This document shows, in pieces, positions 8,370-14,724 of a stretch of DNA of 14,724 nucleotides. The notes beneath the pieces are model-generated. The model was given only the letters and a program-made list of their open reading frames with translations. It searched no databases and was not told where the DNA came from. Source of the stretch: JBCDIQ01 sp039024295 (GTDB taxonomy: Bacteria > Bacteroidota > Bacteroidia > J057); the NCBI GenBank assembly GCA_039024295.1, contig JBCDIQ010000115.1:1-14724 (forward strand). Reading direction: 5' to 3'. The position numbers and the translations under genes were made by a program. The first letter of the stretch is position 1. Every line of letters starts with the position of its first letter.

Positions 8370-8482
8370 TTCATGCTACAAAACAGGGGCTCTCCTTTGG
8401 ATGCTCCCATACTTACACACAATCTGTCACGACTTCTTACAACAACCAATCTTTATTTTCGAACCCTAAATACTGTGTAACC

Positions 8483-9583
8483 ATGAAAACTAACATCAAA
8501 AAAACCATCGCGTGCAAAGGAATCAACCAATTCCAGATCAACGAATTCCTTACCACCACCCATTTGCCCAAGGCTGGTGATGTAGCCATCTTTGAAGTAC
8601 TTTCCTTAGGTAAACACAAGCGTATCCAGGCTACCGATGGAAAGGCTCGCTATATTTTTCCCGGTGACCGGATCATGGCCGCCTTCGGCAATCGCTATGC
8701 AAGTGCACAGTTTGAAGGCTACCTGCCCAGCGGAATTCAGACAGAATTCCATATTCTAGGCATGGGAGGAGCCATAGGCCTGGTAGAAAGTACCCATAGC
8801 AAGTTTCGCAGTGTAGGCCCAACGCGGCTGCGATTGATTGGATACGCTACGGATGAAAAGGGTGTGATCAATACCAAGTATTACTACCACAAGGGCAAGT
8901 GGTTTAACCGCGAGGAAAGCTTGGCACAAATGTCCAGCAAAATTATTCTATCCATCGGATCGAGCATGGACAGTGGTAAAACTACCACCGCTGGCTATTT
9001 GTGTCGGGGTATCAAGCAAGCTGGAAAACGCGTGGCTTTTATTAAGCTAACGGGTACTGTTTACAGCAAAGACGCAGATTTTGCCCGTGACTGTGGTGCT
9101 GACCTATCCCTGGATTTCTCTCACTTCGGCTATCCATCCACCTACATGGAAGACCTGCCTGAGCTGATGAAACTGTACGAGAATTTGCTTCATGCTGCAT
9201 CGGCTATCTCTCCTGAATATATTGTAGTTGAAATTGCCGATGGCATTATGCAACGTGAAACCAAGGCGTTATTGACACATCCCGGCTTTATGGGCAGTAT
9301 TCACCAAGTGATTTTCTCCTGTGGTGACAGCCTTGCAGCATCAGGTGGCATGAGTACCTTGTCTGCCTATAATATTACCCCTTTGGCATTAGCGGGGTTA
9401 TTCACGGCTAGTCCATTGATGATCCAAGAAGTAAAGGATTTTTGTGCCCTGCCTGTTCTCACCCTGGCAGACCTCGCCAAGCCTGAAATCCTGAACCTGC
9501 TTGCTGGAACCAGCCCTGAGCGGAAAAGGACCTTCCCTGTAGAGACCTCCTTCAATGGATTAGTCCTTAAGAGAATCGCATAA
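8483..9583 (+). CDS. P-loop NTPase-like protein, DUF1611/MobB-like, function unknown
   Basis: This 366-residue protein has no signal peptide, so it is probably cytoplasmic. The N-terminal part (about 1-125) looks like a small beta domain, with GDRIMAAFGNRYASAQFEG (61-79) and LGMGGAIGLVES (92-103). A nucleotide-binding domain follows. Its P-loop is SSMDSGKTT (160-168), with K166 as the expected phosphate-binding Lys; the usual first Gly is Ser160 unless Gly159 fills that role. A Walker B-like strand reads YIVVEIADGI (246-255), and FIKLTGTVYSKD (186-197) resembles the segment after the P-loop in MobB- and DUF1611-type proteins. I recall this arrangement from COG3367/DUF1611-style proteins, but the assignment is tentative. 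The substrate is not evident. The start is chosen because no longer in-frame extension is supported and the region before it is non-coding. A strong terminator directly downstream separates it from the ABC transporter gene. Confidence 0.8.
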   Translation: MKTNIKKTIACKGINQFQINEFLTTTHLPKAGDVAIFEVLSLGKHKRIQATDGKARYIFPGDRIMAAFGNRYASAQFEGYLPSGIQTEFHILGMGGAIGLVESTHSKFRSVGPTRLRLIGYATDEKGVINTKYYYHKGKWFNREESLAQMSSKIILSIGSSMDSGKTTTAGYLCRGIKQAGKRVAFIKLTGTVYSKDADFARDCGADLSLDFSHFGYPSTYMEDLPELMKLYENLLHAASAISPEYIVVEIADGIMQRETKALLTHPGFMGSIHQVIFSCGDSLAASGGMSTLSAYNITPLALAGLFTASPLMIQEVKDFCALPVLTLADLAKPEILNLLAGTSPERKRTFPVETSFNGLVLKRIA

Positions 9584-9608
9584 TCACAAAAGTGATGGGT
9601 TAACTGGC

Positions 9609-9659
9609 AGAATGGAGGTTGAGTCTGCCAACCGGACTCCCTCCATTCTCAATTTTTTT
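9609..9659 (+). terminator. Long Rho-independent terminator after the P-loop gene
   Basis: Perfect 10-bp outer arms AGAATGGAGG (9609-9618) and CCTCCATTCT (9640-9649) enclose a TT bulge and a 7-bp inner stem (9621-9627 with 9633-9639, one wobble) closed by a 5-base loop. Seven T residues follow at 9653-9659. It lies 26 bases after the stop of the P-loop gene. The apparent N-terminal extension of the next reading frame (9619-9729) runs through this hairpin, which argues for the later start at 9730. Confidence 0.9.
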
Positions 9660-9729
9660 CTTTTCCCTCAAGGTCTCCCCCAGTAATGGGGTTGGAATTG
9701 CCTTGCCATTATTCAACCGTACCCTCATC

Positions 9730-11466
9730 ATGATCCTCACAAAAAAGGCCCTGATTTACCTGTTAAACCTGCTTCGCTCCCTGCATAAACAAATCATTGT
9801 TCTCTTGGCACTAGGGTTTTGCGGCAGCATCCTGTCCATTTTACTGCCGGTTAGCATGGGGAAATTTTATGACCTGGTATTTCAGGACTATACCTCTTTT
9901 CGGGCTGGATGGCTGGACATGTGGTTGCCAGATGGTCTATGGGAAAATATCGAGACCTACCTGTTCACCTTTTTTGGATTGGTCCTGGTATTTGCTGGCG
10001 TGAAGTTCCTCGAACGCTATCAAACAAAGATGCTGGGGGAGCACCTGCTGTATCAGCTACGGGAGCAGTTGTTCGAGGCGCAGATGAACCTGCCCATGCA
10101 GGTGTACGATGCAAAAGGAGCCAGCAAATACCTCTTAAGGTGGAGTGGAGACTTAAAGGGGCTTCAGAATCTGGTGCTACGTGGTGGAATTAGGTTCTTG
10201 CTGGATATATGCCTGATGGCCCTGAGTGTATGGGTCCTGACCCAATTGCTACCCGAGCTGGCCCTCTTGGTGGGAGTAGGGACCGGAATACTGTTGATTG
10301 GCGGTGCGGCCTGGGCGATACAAAAAATCTATCCCGCCAGTTTGCTGCGGCGCAACCGCCATGCGGTCTTACTAGCTCACATCAACCGCAGGCTGCAGGG
10401 GATGTACACGCTGCTGGGTTGCAACCGTCAGCGACCAGAATTGACCCGACTTAATAAAAAAAATGACCGCTTATTGGAAGCCAGCAGGATTTTGCATCAC
10501 CGTCAAGCAGTCCTCCATGTGATGTCTCCTGTGGCTTTGTATGTATTACTTGGGTTGGGAATGTGGTTAGTGTATGAGTTGAGCAAATCATACCCTGGGA
10601 AGCTTACACGAGGGCCAGTCCTATCTGCTATGTTGCTGCTGATTACGTTGATGCCCGTTTTTAGGCGACTGGTACGGGTGAGTCTTTATTGGACCTCAGG
10701 TGCTATCTCCCTGGAAAAAGTTTACGCCTTATTAACCCCATCTCCTCAGAAGGTACCTCAGCAAAAAACTATAGCCAGGCATGATGAGCTATCAATTGAT
10801 GGCGTCAGCTTTCGCTATACACGAGACGGATGTTGGTTGTTGCATAAGCTCTCGGCTGAAGTAAAGCCGGGAGCTCCTTTATGGATTTATGGTACGCCAG
10901 GGAGTGGGAAATCCACATTGGTGCGGCTCTTATGTGGATTTTACCAGCCTCAGGAAGGGGAGATTCTGTTAGGAGCTCAACCACTTTCAGAAGCTGAGGT
11001 AACCAGCTGGCGTAGGTCTATTGCTGTGGTCAGCGAAGAATGGCCCTTAATGGGCAAGACCGTTTTCGAAGCTATCTCCTACAGCCGAAAAGCTGAAAAA
11101 CGTCCTCTTGCAAGAAAGATGCTCAACCGATTCCAGCAACACTTACCTGAAGCCAGCCGTTTGGACCTGAGCGATCACATAGGAGAATTCGGTCGGCAGC
11201 TTTCAAGAAGTCAACGGCAGTTATTGATCATCTGTCGAGCTTTGCTGACGCGTAAACCGATCCTGGTTATCGATGGGTTGCTTGACTGCCTGGCTCCTGA
11301 AATACACCAAGCATTGACCAGTTTCCTCGAAGGGGAAATCCATAACCGTTCTATTGTGGTGATGTCACACCTTCCATGCCCTTGGCAAACATGGCAAGAA
11401 ATTTCCCTTGCCCAAACTTATATACCTGCCCCTTTCGGAAAAAGGACAGACATGGTGGTTCAATAG
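9730..11466 (+). CDS. ABC half-transporter (exporter type) with a degenerate nucleotide site
   Basis: The product is a fused membrane and ATPase half-transporter of the exporter type, in the inner membrane, 578 residues from the ATG at 9730. An ATG at 9619 would start inside the terminator and add a Pro/Phe/Ser-rich stretch. Six membrane segments lie at about residues 18-43, 77-94, 154-173, 176-197, 261-284 and 295-315. The nucleotide-binding domain follows (about 354-560). Its Walker A, GTPGSGKST (388-396), is intact. The Q-loop Gln is replaced by Glu436 (VVSEEW). The signature motif is LSRSQ (491-495) instead of LSGGQ. Walker B reads ILVIDG, so the catalytic Glu is Gly516. The H-loop His is kept (H547, MSH). 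The site should bind ATP but hydrolyse it poorly, as in asymmetric heterodimers. No partner half-transporter is in this window. The substrate is unknown. The gene converges on the lipoprotein gene, 48 bases away. Confidence 0.9.
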   Translation: MILTKKALIYLLNLLRSLHKQIIVLLALGFCGSILSILLPVSMGKFYDLVFQDYTSFRAGWLDMWLPDGLWENIETYLFTFFGLVLVFAGVKFLERYQTKMLGEHLLYQLREQLFEAQMNLPMQVYDAKGASKYLLRWSGDLKGLQNLVLRGGIRFLLDICLMALSVWVLTQLLPELALLVGVGTGILLIGGAAWAIQKIYPASLLRRNRHAVLLAHINRRLQGMYTLLGCNRQRPELTRLNKKNDRLLEASRILHHRQAVLHVMSPVALYVLLGLGMWLVYELSKSYPGKLTRGPVLSAMLLLITLMPVFRRLVRVSLYWTSGAISLEKVYALLTPSPQKVPQQKTIARHDELSIDGVSFRYTRDGCWLLHKLSAEVKPGAPLWIYGTPGSGKSTLVRLLCGFYQPQEGEILLGAQPLSEAEVTSWRRSIAVVSEEWPLMGKTVFEAISYSRKAEKRPLARKMLNRFQQHLPEASRLDLSDHIGEFGRQLSRSQRQLLIICRALLTRKPILVIDGLLDCLAPEIHQALTSFLEGEIHNRSIVVMSHLPCPWQTWQEISLAQTYIPAPFGKRTDMVVQ

Positions 11467-11514
11467 TCTGTAATGCCCTGTAACGCCAATCACAAACTTT
11501 TCATAGGAATCAAA

Positions 11515-12405
11515 TTATTCAGGCTTAAACAATGCAACCCATTCTTCAACCGTGATTTTGTCAATCCACTCTGGGCGACCTCCCGGGGTAGGATTAGGGC
11601 GGAATATCACCGCATCTCCCTGATCAATCCCTTCTGGATAATCTCCACCTCCAGCAAAAGAGTGAGAGCTGATCAAGACCAATTCATTGGCTGCAATTTC
11701 CTGGGCTGCGATGAGCGAATCCGTGCGACGGAAGCGGTCGGTTTCGTCATATACCCAATAAGTAATGGCTGGCTCTGTGGTATAATTCACAGACAGGTCC
11801 ATCAGGTCGAATGTCTGACGGCACCTGCAAAACTCACTGGAAAAGGTCCGAACGTAGTTGAGTTCCAGCCGGTCAATGACTTGGCCCGTTTCAATGGATT
11901 CCCTTCTTCCCTGGGGGGAAAGTTGGCGCGCAATGGTTGAGTCGCATGTTTTCCACCAGTCAGGATCGGTGGAACTTAGGTTATCAATACCGCTTCTGGC
12001 AAACCCGTGACGAAAATACACCACATATCCACCTGATTTCATCAAGTTAAATGCTGCTGCTTTTTTACTGACAATTACCTCTAGGGTCGAAAAGTTGCTA
12101 CTATCTCCTGGAGCAACTGCTTTGATGGTGTAAACACCAGAGTTATCGGGAGACTGGTATACCCCCGTTGCGCTGATGCTGCCACCTCCTGCTTCAACTA
12201 CTGACCATGTTACGTCCACGTTGGCAGAAAACTCACGGGTCATTCCTGTCTGAAGAATGGTATTGGCCGAAGGAATGATGACCACGTCTGTTTGAATTGG
12301 GGGATTATCATCGCTGTCGCTGTCATTGTCGCACCCCATAATTAACATACTTATAACCAAAAGGACACTTAATAGGTAGGTAAATTCGTTACGCATTTGA
12401 TTCAT
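11515..12405 (-). CDS. Lipoprotein with Ig-like stalk and histidine phosphatase domain
   Basis: This 296-residue protein starts at ATG 12405; the ATG three codons on (12396) is also possible. A lipoprotein signal ends at LIMG|C25, followed by an acidic stretch (DNDSDSDD) like the lipoprotein export signals that place Bacteroidota lipoproteins on the cell surface. Residues about 38-112 form an Ig-like beta domain (TWSVVEAGGGSISATGVY, BIG2-like). The histidine phosphatase domain spans about 117-296. The RHG motif is at R132-H133-G134 and H133 is the expected phosphohistidine. LSPQGRRES follows at 162-170. SSEFCRCRQT (189-198) supplies the second Arg, and the second His is H248 (ISSHS). All key residues expected of the branch-1 family are present, but the substrate (phosphate ester, nucleotide or protein) cannot be deduced. 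It is convergent with the ABC gene and divergent from the gene at 12520. Confidence 0.9.
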   Translation of the reverse strand: MNQMRNEFTYLLSVLLVISMLIMGCDNDSDSDDNPPIQTDVVIIPSANTILQTGMTREFSANVDVTWSVVEAGGGSISATGVYQSPDNSGVYTIKAVAPGDSSNFSTLEVIVSKKAAAFNLMKSGGYVVYFRHGFARSGIDNLSSTDPDWWKTCDSTIARQLSPQGRRESIETGQVIDRLELNYVRTFSSEFCRCRQTFDLMDLSVNYTTEPAITYWVYDETDRFRRTDSLIAAQEIAANELVLISSHSFAGGGDYPEGIDQGDAVIFRPNPTPGGRPEWIDKITVEEWVALFKPE

Positions 12406-12416
12406 TCAGTTTGAGT

Positions 12417-12449
12417 TTTGGGCGGCCAATAGGCCAGGGTTTAATTTCG
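12417..12449 (+). promoter_or_regulatory. Candidate Bacteroidota promoter for the gene at 12520
   Basis: TTTG (12417-12420) is followed after 21 bases by TAATTTCG (12442-12449), which matches TAnnTTTG at all but one fixed position. The spacing falls in the 17-23 range described for Flavobacterium-type promoters. A small inverted repeat GGCC-AATA-GGCC (12424-12435) lies between the two boxes and could be a repressor site. Transcription would start near 12456, leaving a leader of about 64 bases. Confidence 0.35.
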
Positions 12450-12469
12450 ACAAGTTATTCAATTTCTCT

Positions 12470-12498
12470 CATTTGCCTACAAATGACTGTTCATTTGT
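12470..12498 (+). promoter_or_regulatory. Alternating inverted-repeat element in the leader of the gene at 12520
   Basis: CATTTG (12470-12475), CAAATG (12480-12485) and CATTTG (12492-12497) alternate in orientation. The middle copy can pair with either neighbour. The downstream pairing is a perfect 8-bp stem, ACAAATGA with TCATTTGT (12479-12498), with a 4-base loop. The upstream pairing is a 6-bp stem with a 4-base loop. The two hairpins exclude each other. The element ends 21 bases before the start codon, so it may be an operator for the divergent pair or an RNA switch. No T-run follows, so it is not a terminator. Confidence 0.45.
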
Positions 12499-12519
12499 CC
12501 GTGCTAAATTTTATTTTCT

Positions 12520-13620
12520 ATGAAAAAGACACTTCAAACTTTCCTTGTTCTACTTTTCATTGCTTCTGGCCAAAATGGGTATTCAGGTGATCTCCTCGGG
12601 GGATTCATCTCTGCTCGCCAAGTAAACGGGCTGGAATACGAAATTACCGTAACCACCTATTCCTACTTCCCCGAGGCAACGGTTGACCGTTGTGCAATTG
12701 CCATTGAGATCATCCTCAATGGAGGCACTCCTGCTGTTCAGAGGATTCCCAGGATAAACGGACCCGCAAATACCAACAGCGATCCTTGCAACGTTCCTCC
12801 TGTGGGACCTGCTCAAGATGGGGAAATCCTCAAACCTGGCATCAAAAAGAATGTTTACCAGACCAATTTTACTTTTACGGGAAATGGTACTGCCCTTGTC
12901 CGGTACCAAAACTGCTGTAGGGGATTCGAGGCGGTGAATACCTTTGATCCGTTAGGGATCGGTGGCTTTCGGATTGAAACAGAATTTGAGGTAGACGAAA
13001 ATGCTGCCAACAGCACGCCTGTGCTTCAGGAGGATTTGCTATTTCCTGCCCAGCGAAACATTGCGTTTACAAAAGCAGGTACCTATGTGACGGATGCAGA
13101 CGGGGATGTGCTCACTTTTGAAAGGGCCGAGCCACTAAACACCACCCAGTACAAGTATCCTGATGACAATTCCCTTGGGGGGGGTAGCTATACGGTAGAT
13201 GCGGCCACGGGTGCCATTACGTGGAATGTTCCGAGCCGATCCGGACTGTTTATGGCCAGTATCAAGGTGACTTCCAGCCGCGGGGGAAATGAAAATGGAT
13301 TTAGCCTGATGGACTTTACCATTGAAACAGATGTTTCTGCTTCAATTGTTGGAGAATTGGCTGAGTCGTGGGCTGTTTCCCCTAATCCCGCCTCTGATCG
13401 ATTGGTGATAACCCTGGACCAGCAAGTCGGTACCCAGGTATCCGCATCTCTGCTAGACCTGACAGGGAGAGAGGTTGCCTTCCTTTTTCAGGGTGAAGGA
13501 AATGCAGGTGCCAACCGTTGGGAAGTTGCCCTTCCTGCTGAAGTTACCAGTGGGTTGTATGTGTTGAAGCTTGAAACCCGTAAAGGAGCGGCCATCCAAA
13601 AGCTGTTCATCAACCGGTAA
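12520..13620 (+). CDS. Secreted T9SS-sorted surface protein of a Bacteroidota adhesin-like family
   Basis: This 366-residue protein has a signal peptide at about 1-22 (MKKTLQTFLVLLFIASGQNG). The mature N-terminal half resembles the front module of large Bacteroidota surface proteins. It has GGFISARQVNGLEYEITVTTY (27-47, split by a likely strand break), the Cys-rich RYQNCCRGFEAV (128-139) and FRIETEFEVDENAANSTPVL (150-169). A cadherin-like segment follows at about 185-245, with DADGDVLTF (192-200) and ITWNVP (233-238). Residues about 283-366 are a T9SS type A sorting domain: WAVSPNPASDRL (284-295), LLDLTGREV (311-319) and SGLYVLKLE...KLFINR. It should be exported by Sec, then moved across the outer membrane by T9SS. 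Binding or enzymatic function is not evident. A candidate promoter at 12417-12449 and a leader element at 12470-12498 lie upstream, and a terminator follows at 13641. Confidence 0.88.
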   Translation: MKKTLQTFLVLLFIASGQNGYSGDLLGGFISARQVNGLEYEITVTTYSYFPEATVDRCAIAIEIILNGGTPAVQRIPRINGPANTNSDPCNVPPVGPAQDGEILKPGIKKNVYQTNFTFTGNGTALVRYQNCCRGFEAVNTFDPLGIGGFRIETEFEVDENAANSTPVLQEDLLFPAQRNIAFTKAGTYVTDADGDVLTFERAEPLNTTQYKYPDDNSLGGGSYTVDAATGAITWNVPSRSGLFMASIKVTSSRGGNENGFSLMDFTIETDVSASIVGELAESWAVSPNPASDRLVITLDQQVGTQVSASLLDLTGREVAFLFQGEGNAGANRWEVALPAEVTSGLYVLKLETRKGAAIQKLFINR

Positions 13621-13640
13621 ATAGCCTCTTTTACCATTTT

Positions 13641-13676
13641 TCTCCCGATTCACCTAGTTGGATTGGGAGATTTTTT
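13641..13676 (+). terminator. Rho-independent terminator after the T9SS surface-protein gene
   Basis: The stem is 12 bp (13641-13652 with 13659-13670), including six perfect pairs TCTCCC/GGGAGA at its base and two G-T wobbles higher up. It is closed by a 6-base loop and followed directly by six T residues (13671-13676). It starts 20 bases after the stop codon at 13620. Confidence 0.9.
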
Positions 13677-13724
13677 ATGTCCTCATGAAGGGGAATAAGG
13701 GACGATATCACTAGGCCCATTGGG

Positions 13725-13732
13725 TAATTTTG
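13725..13732 (+). promoter_or_regulatory. Candidate -7 box for the TPR gene
   Basis: TAATTTTG is a perfect match to the Bacteroidota -7 element TAnnTTTG. It lies 46 bases before the start at 13779, giving a predicted leader of about 40 bases. No TTG or TTTG is found at the expected distance upstream, so this is only a half-match. Confidence 0.3.
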
Positions 13733-13778
13733 TTATTTTCCAGCATATGAATTACCAGAGTCCTAAAATATTTCTCCG

Positions 13779-14724
13779 ATGACATTCCCAACCTATGCTC
13801 CGTTTACCCATCTTTATTTTCCAATCATAAGAAAATGGGGGTTCCTACTTGGCATATTTTTGTATTGCCTACCTCTACAAAGCCAGTTAACAAATCAACA
13901 GCAAGCCAAAGTAGATTCTTTGAAAGAGGTAATTAAGGTGACTGAAGAGGACACGGTCAAGGTTAATGCATGGTTTGCCCTGGACGATATTATTTACAGA
14001 CTACATCCAGATACCAGCTTAAGTATCAATCAAAGAATCCAGCTTACCTGTGTGAACAGGCTCTCAAATTCAGAGGTGGAACTGCCAGAGGCTGAACAAC
14101 GATTTTATCAAAAATCACTTGGTATCGCTTACTACAACATTGGATGGTTTTACAGGAGTAACAATAGCCATGAGCAAGCGCTGAAATCATTTACAGAAAG
14201 CCTGACCCTATTCCAGCAACTCGGATACCTGAAAGGCATATCAAGATCATTGAATGGCTTAACCATGCTCCACCTAAGCAAGGGCAATTATAATGAGGCA
14301 TTAGAGTTTGCGATCAAGCATTTAAATGTAGTGACCAAAGCTGGCTCAAAATCCAGTTTGAGCAGGGTATATAGCACAATGGGGACCATATACCGAGAGC
14401 TAGGAGATCATATAAACGCGCTTCAATATTCCTCAAAAAGCTTACAGCTCAATGAAGAAACGGAAAATCTGTCGGGGATTTTCAATGATCTGACCAACAT
14501 TGGGCATATCTATTCCTCCCAAAAAGATTCTGTAAATGCTGAAAAATATTATACAAAATCCTATCAGGTAGCACAAAATTTAAATGATCCGAATAGCCTC
14601 AGTGTAGCTTTACATAACATGGCTGGCTTTTTTAACGAAAGAGGCGATCAAGATAAAGCGCTAACCTATTACAATAAAAGCCTAAGAATAGCTGAGGAAA
14701 CAGATGACAAATATGGAATGACTC
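13779..14724 (+). CDS. Exported TPR protein, 5' part; probable sensor or regulator
   Basis: An open frame runs from ATG 13779 to the window edge (315 complete codons), so the C-terminus is missing. The N-terminus has basic residues (R18, K19) before a hydrophobic core (20-34) that ends LPLQSQ, so it is probably a signal peptide with cleavage after residue 36. Residues about 43-105 form a helical region starting VDSLKEVIK. At least five TPR-type repeats follow, with a period close to 40 residues (about 112-147, 152-187, 192-227, 232-268 and 274-308). Marks of these repeats include YYNIGWFYR, STMGTIYRELGD and HNMAGFFNERGD. In Bacteroidota this layout usually precedes a membrane segment and then a histidine kinase, a LytTR/LuxR-type DNA-binding domain or a nucleotide cyclase. 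Which of these applies is outside the window. The start is favoured because a complete signal peptide follows it. Confidence 0.85.
   Translation, partial: MTFPTYAPFTHLYFPIIRKWGFLLGIFLYCLPLQSQLTNQQQAKVDSLKEVIKVTEEDTVKVNAWFALDDIIYRLHPDTSLSINQRIQLTCVNRLSNSEVELPEAEQRFYQKSLGIAYYNIGWFYRSNNSHEQALKSFTESLTLFQQLGYLKGISRSLNGLTMLHLSKGNYNEALEFAIKHLNVVTKAGSKSSLSRVYSTMGTIYRELGDHINALQYSSKSLQLNEETENLSGIFNDLTNIGHIYSSQKDSVNAEKYYTKSYQVAQNLNDPNSLSVALHNMAGFFNERGDQDKALTYYNKSLRIAEETDDKYGMT

Noticed and set aside
8370..8482. Terminator or promoter between the barrel and P-loop genes
   Set aside because: Only weak GGGG/CTCCC pairing without a T-run and a one-mismatch -7-like box (TATTTTCG) without a -33 partner were found.
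9677..9691. Small CCCC/GGGG inverted repeat before the ABC gene
   Set aside because: A stem of only four pairs, with no link to a promoter or to the start codon.
9619..9729. N-terminal extension of the ABC transporter
   Set aside because: Its first codon lies inside the terminator hairpin and the added residues do not resemble ABC exporter N-termini. The ATG at 9730 starts just before the first membrane segment.
11473..11940. Forward reading frame opposite the phosphatase gene
   Set aside because: The reverse strand carries all active-site motifs of a histidine phosphatase in this stretch. The forward translation has no domain features.
13747..13782. Eleven-codon upstream reading frame whose stop overlaps the TPR start (ATGA)
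   Set aside because: Too short to judge and without an attenuator structure. The overlap may be chance.

Overview
The window looks like chromosomal DNA of a gliding or filamentous marine-type Bacteroidota, most likely a Saprospiraceae/Lewinella relative. This is judged from protein style only, since no rRNA is present. Supporting signs are two proteins with type IX secretion (T9SS) type A C-terminal sorting domains, a giant S8 protease with the 'WPGD' dockerin-like module common in that group, a lipoprotein with an acidic stretch after its Cys, A-rich regions rather than Shine-Dalgarno sites before start codons, and TAnnTTTG-like promoter boxes.

Layout. (1) 1-1347, minus strand: 5' part of an uncharacterised helical protein that leaves the window. 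(2) 1515-6974, plus strand: a two-gene set made of a 1492-residue secreted subtilisin-like protease with dockerin-like and cohesin-like modules and a 261-residue T9SS-sorted secreted protein, closed by a strong terminator at 7024-7053. A REP-like palindrome lies between the two genes. (3) 7054-7328: AT-rich spacer with one AT-rich hairpin. (4) 7329-8369: probable outer-membrane beta-barrel (DUF2490-like) with a 46-residue Asp/Glu tract encoded by a GAY trinucleotide repeat. (5) 8483-9583: P-loop protein of uncertain function, ending at a long terminator hairpin (9609-9659). (6) 9730-11466: one ABC half-transporter with a degenerate ATP site. (7) 11515-12405, minus strand: lipoprotein with an Ig-like stalk and a histidine phosphatase domain. 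(8) 12520-13620, plus strand: a T9SS-sorted surface protein, with an alternating inverted-repeat element in its leader and a terminator after it. (9) 13779-14724: 5' part of a TPR protein with an export signal, probably a sensor or regulator that continues past the edge.

How the genes relate. Most of the content is cell-envelope or extracellular: a secreted protease, two T9SS substrates, an outer-membrane barrel, a lipoprotein phosphatase and a transporter. Gene strands and three intrinsic terminators divide it into small independent units rather than one operon. The strongest functional pairing is the protease and its downstream T9SS protein. The pair may be a dockerin-bearing enzyme and a surface-sorted partner, which is an inference that needs testing. 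No mobile element, CRISPR array, tRNA or rRNA was seen.
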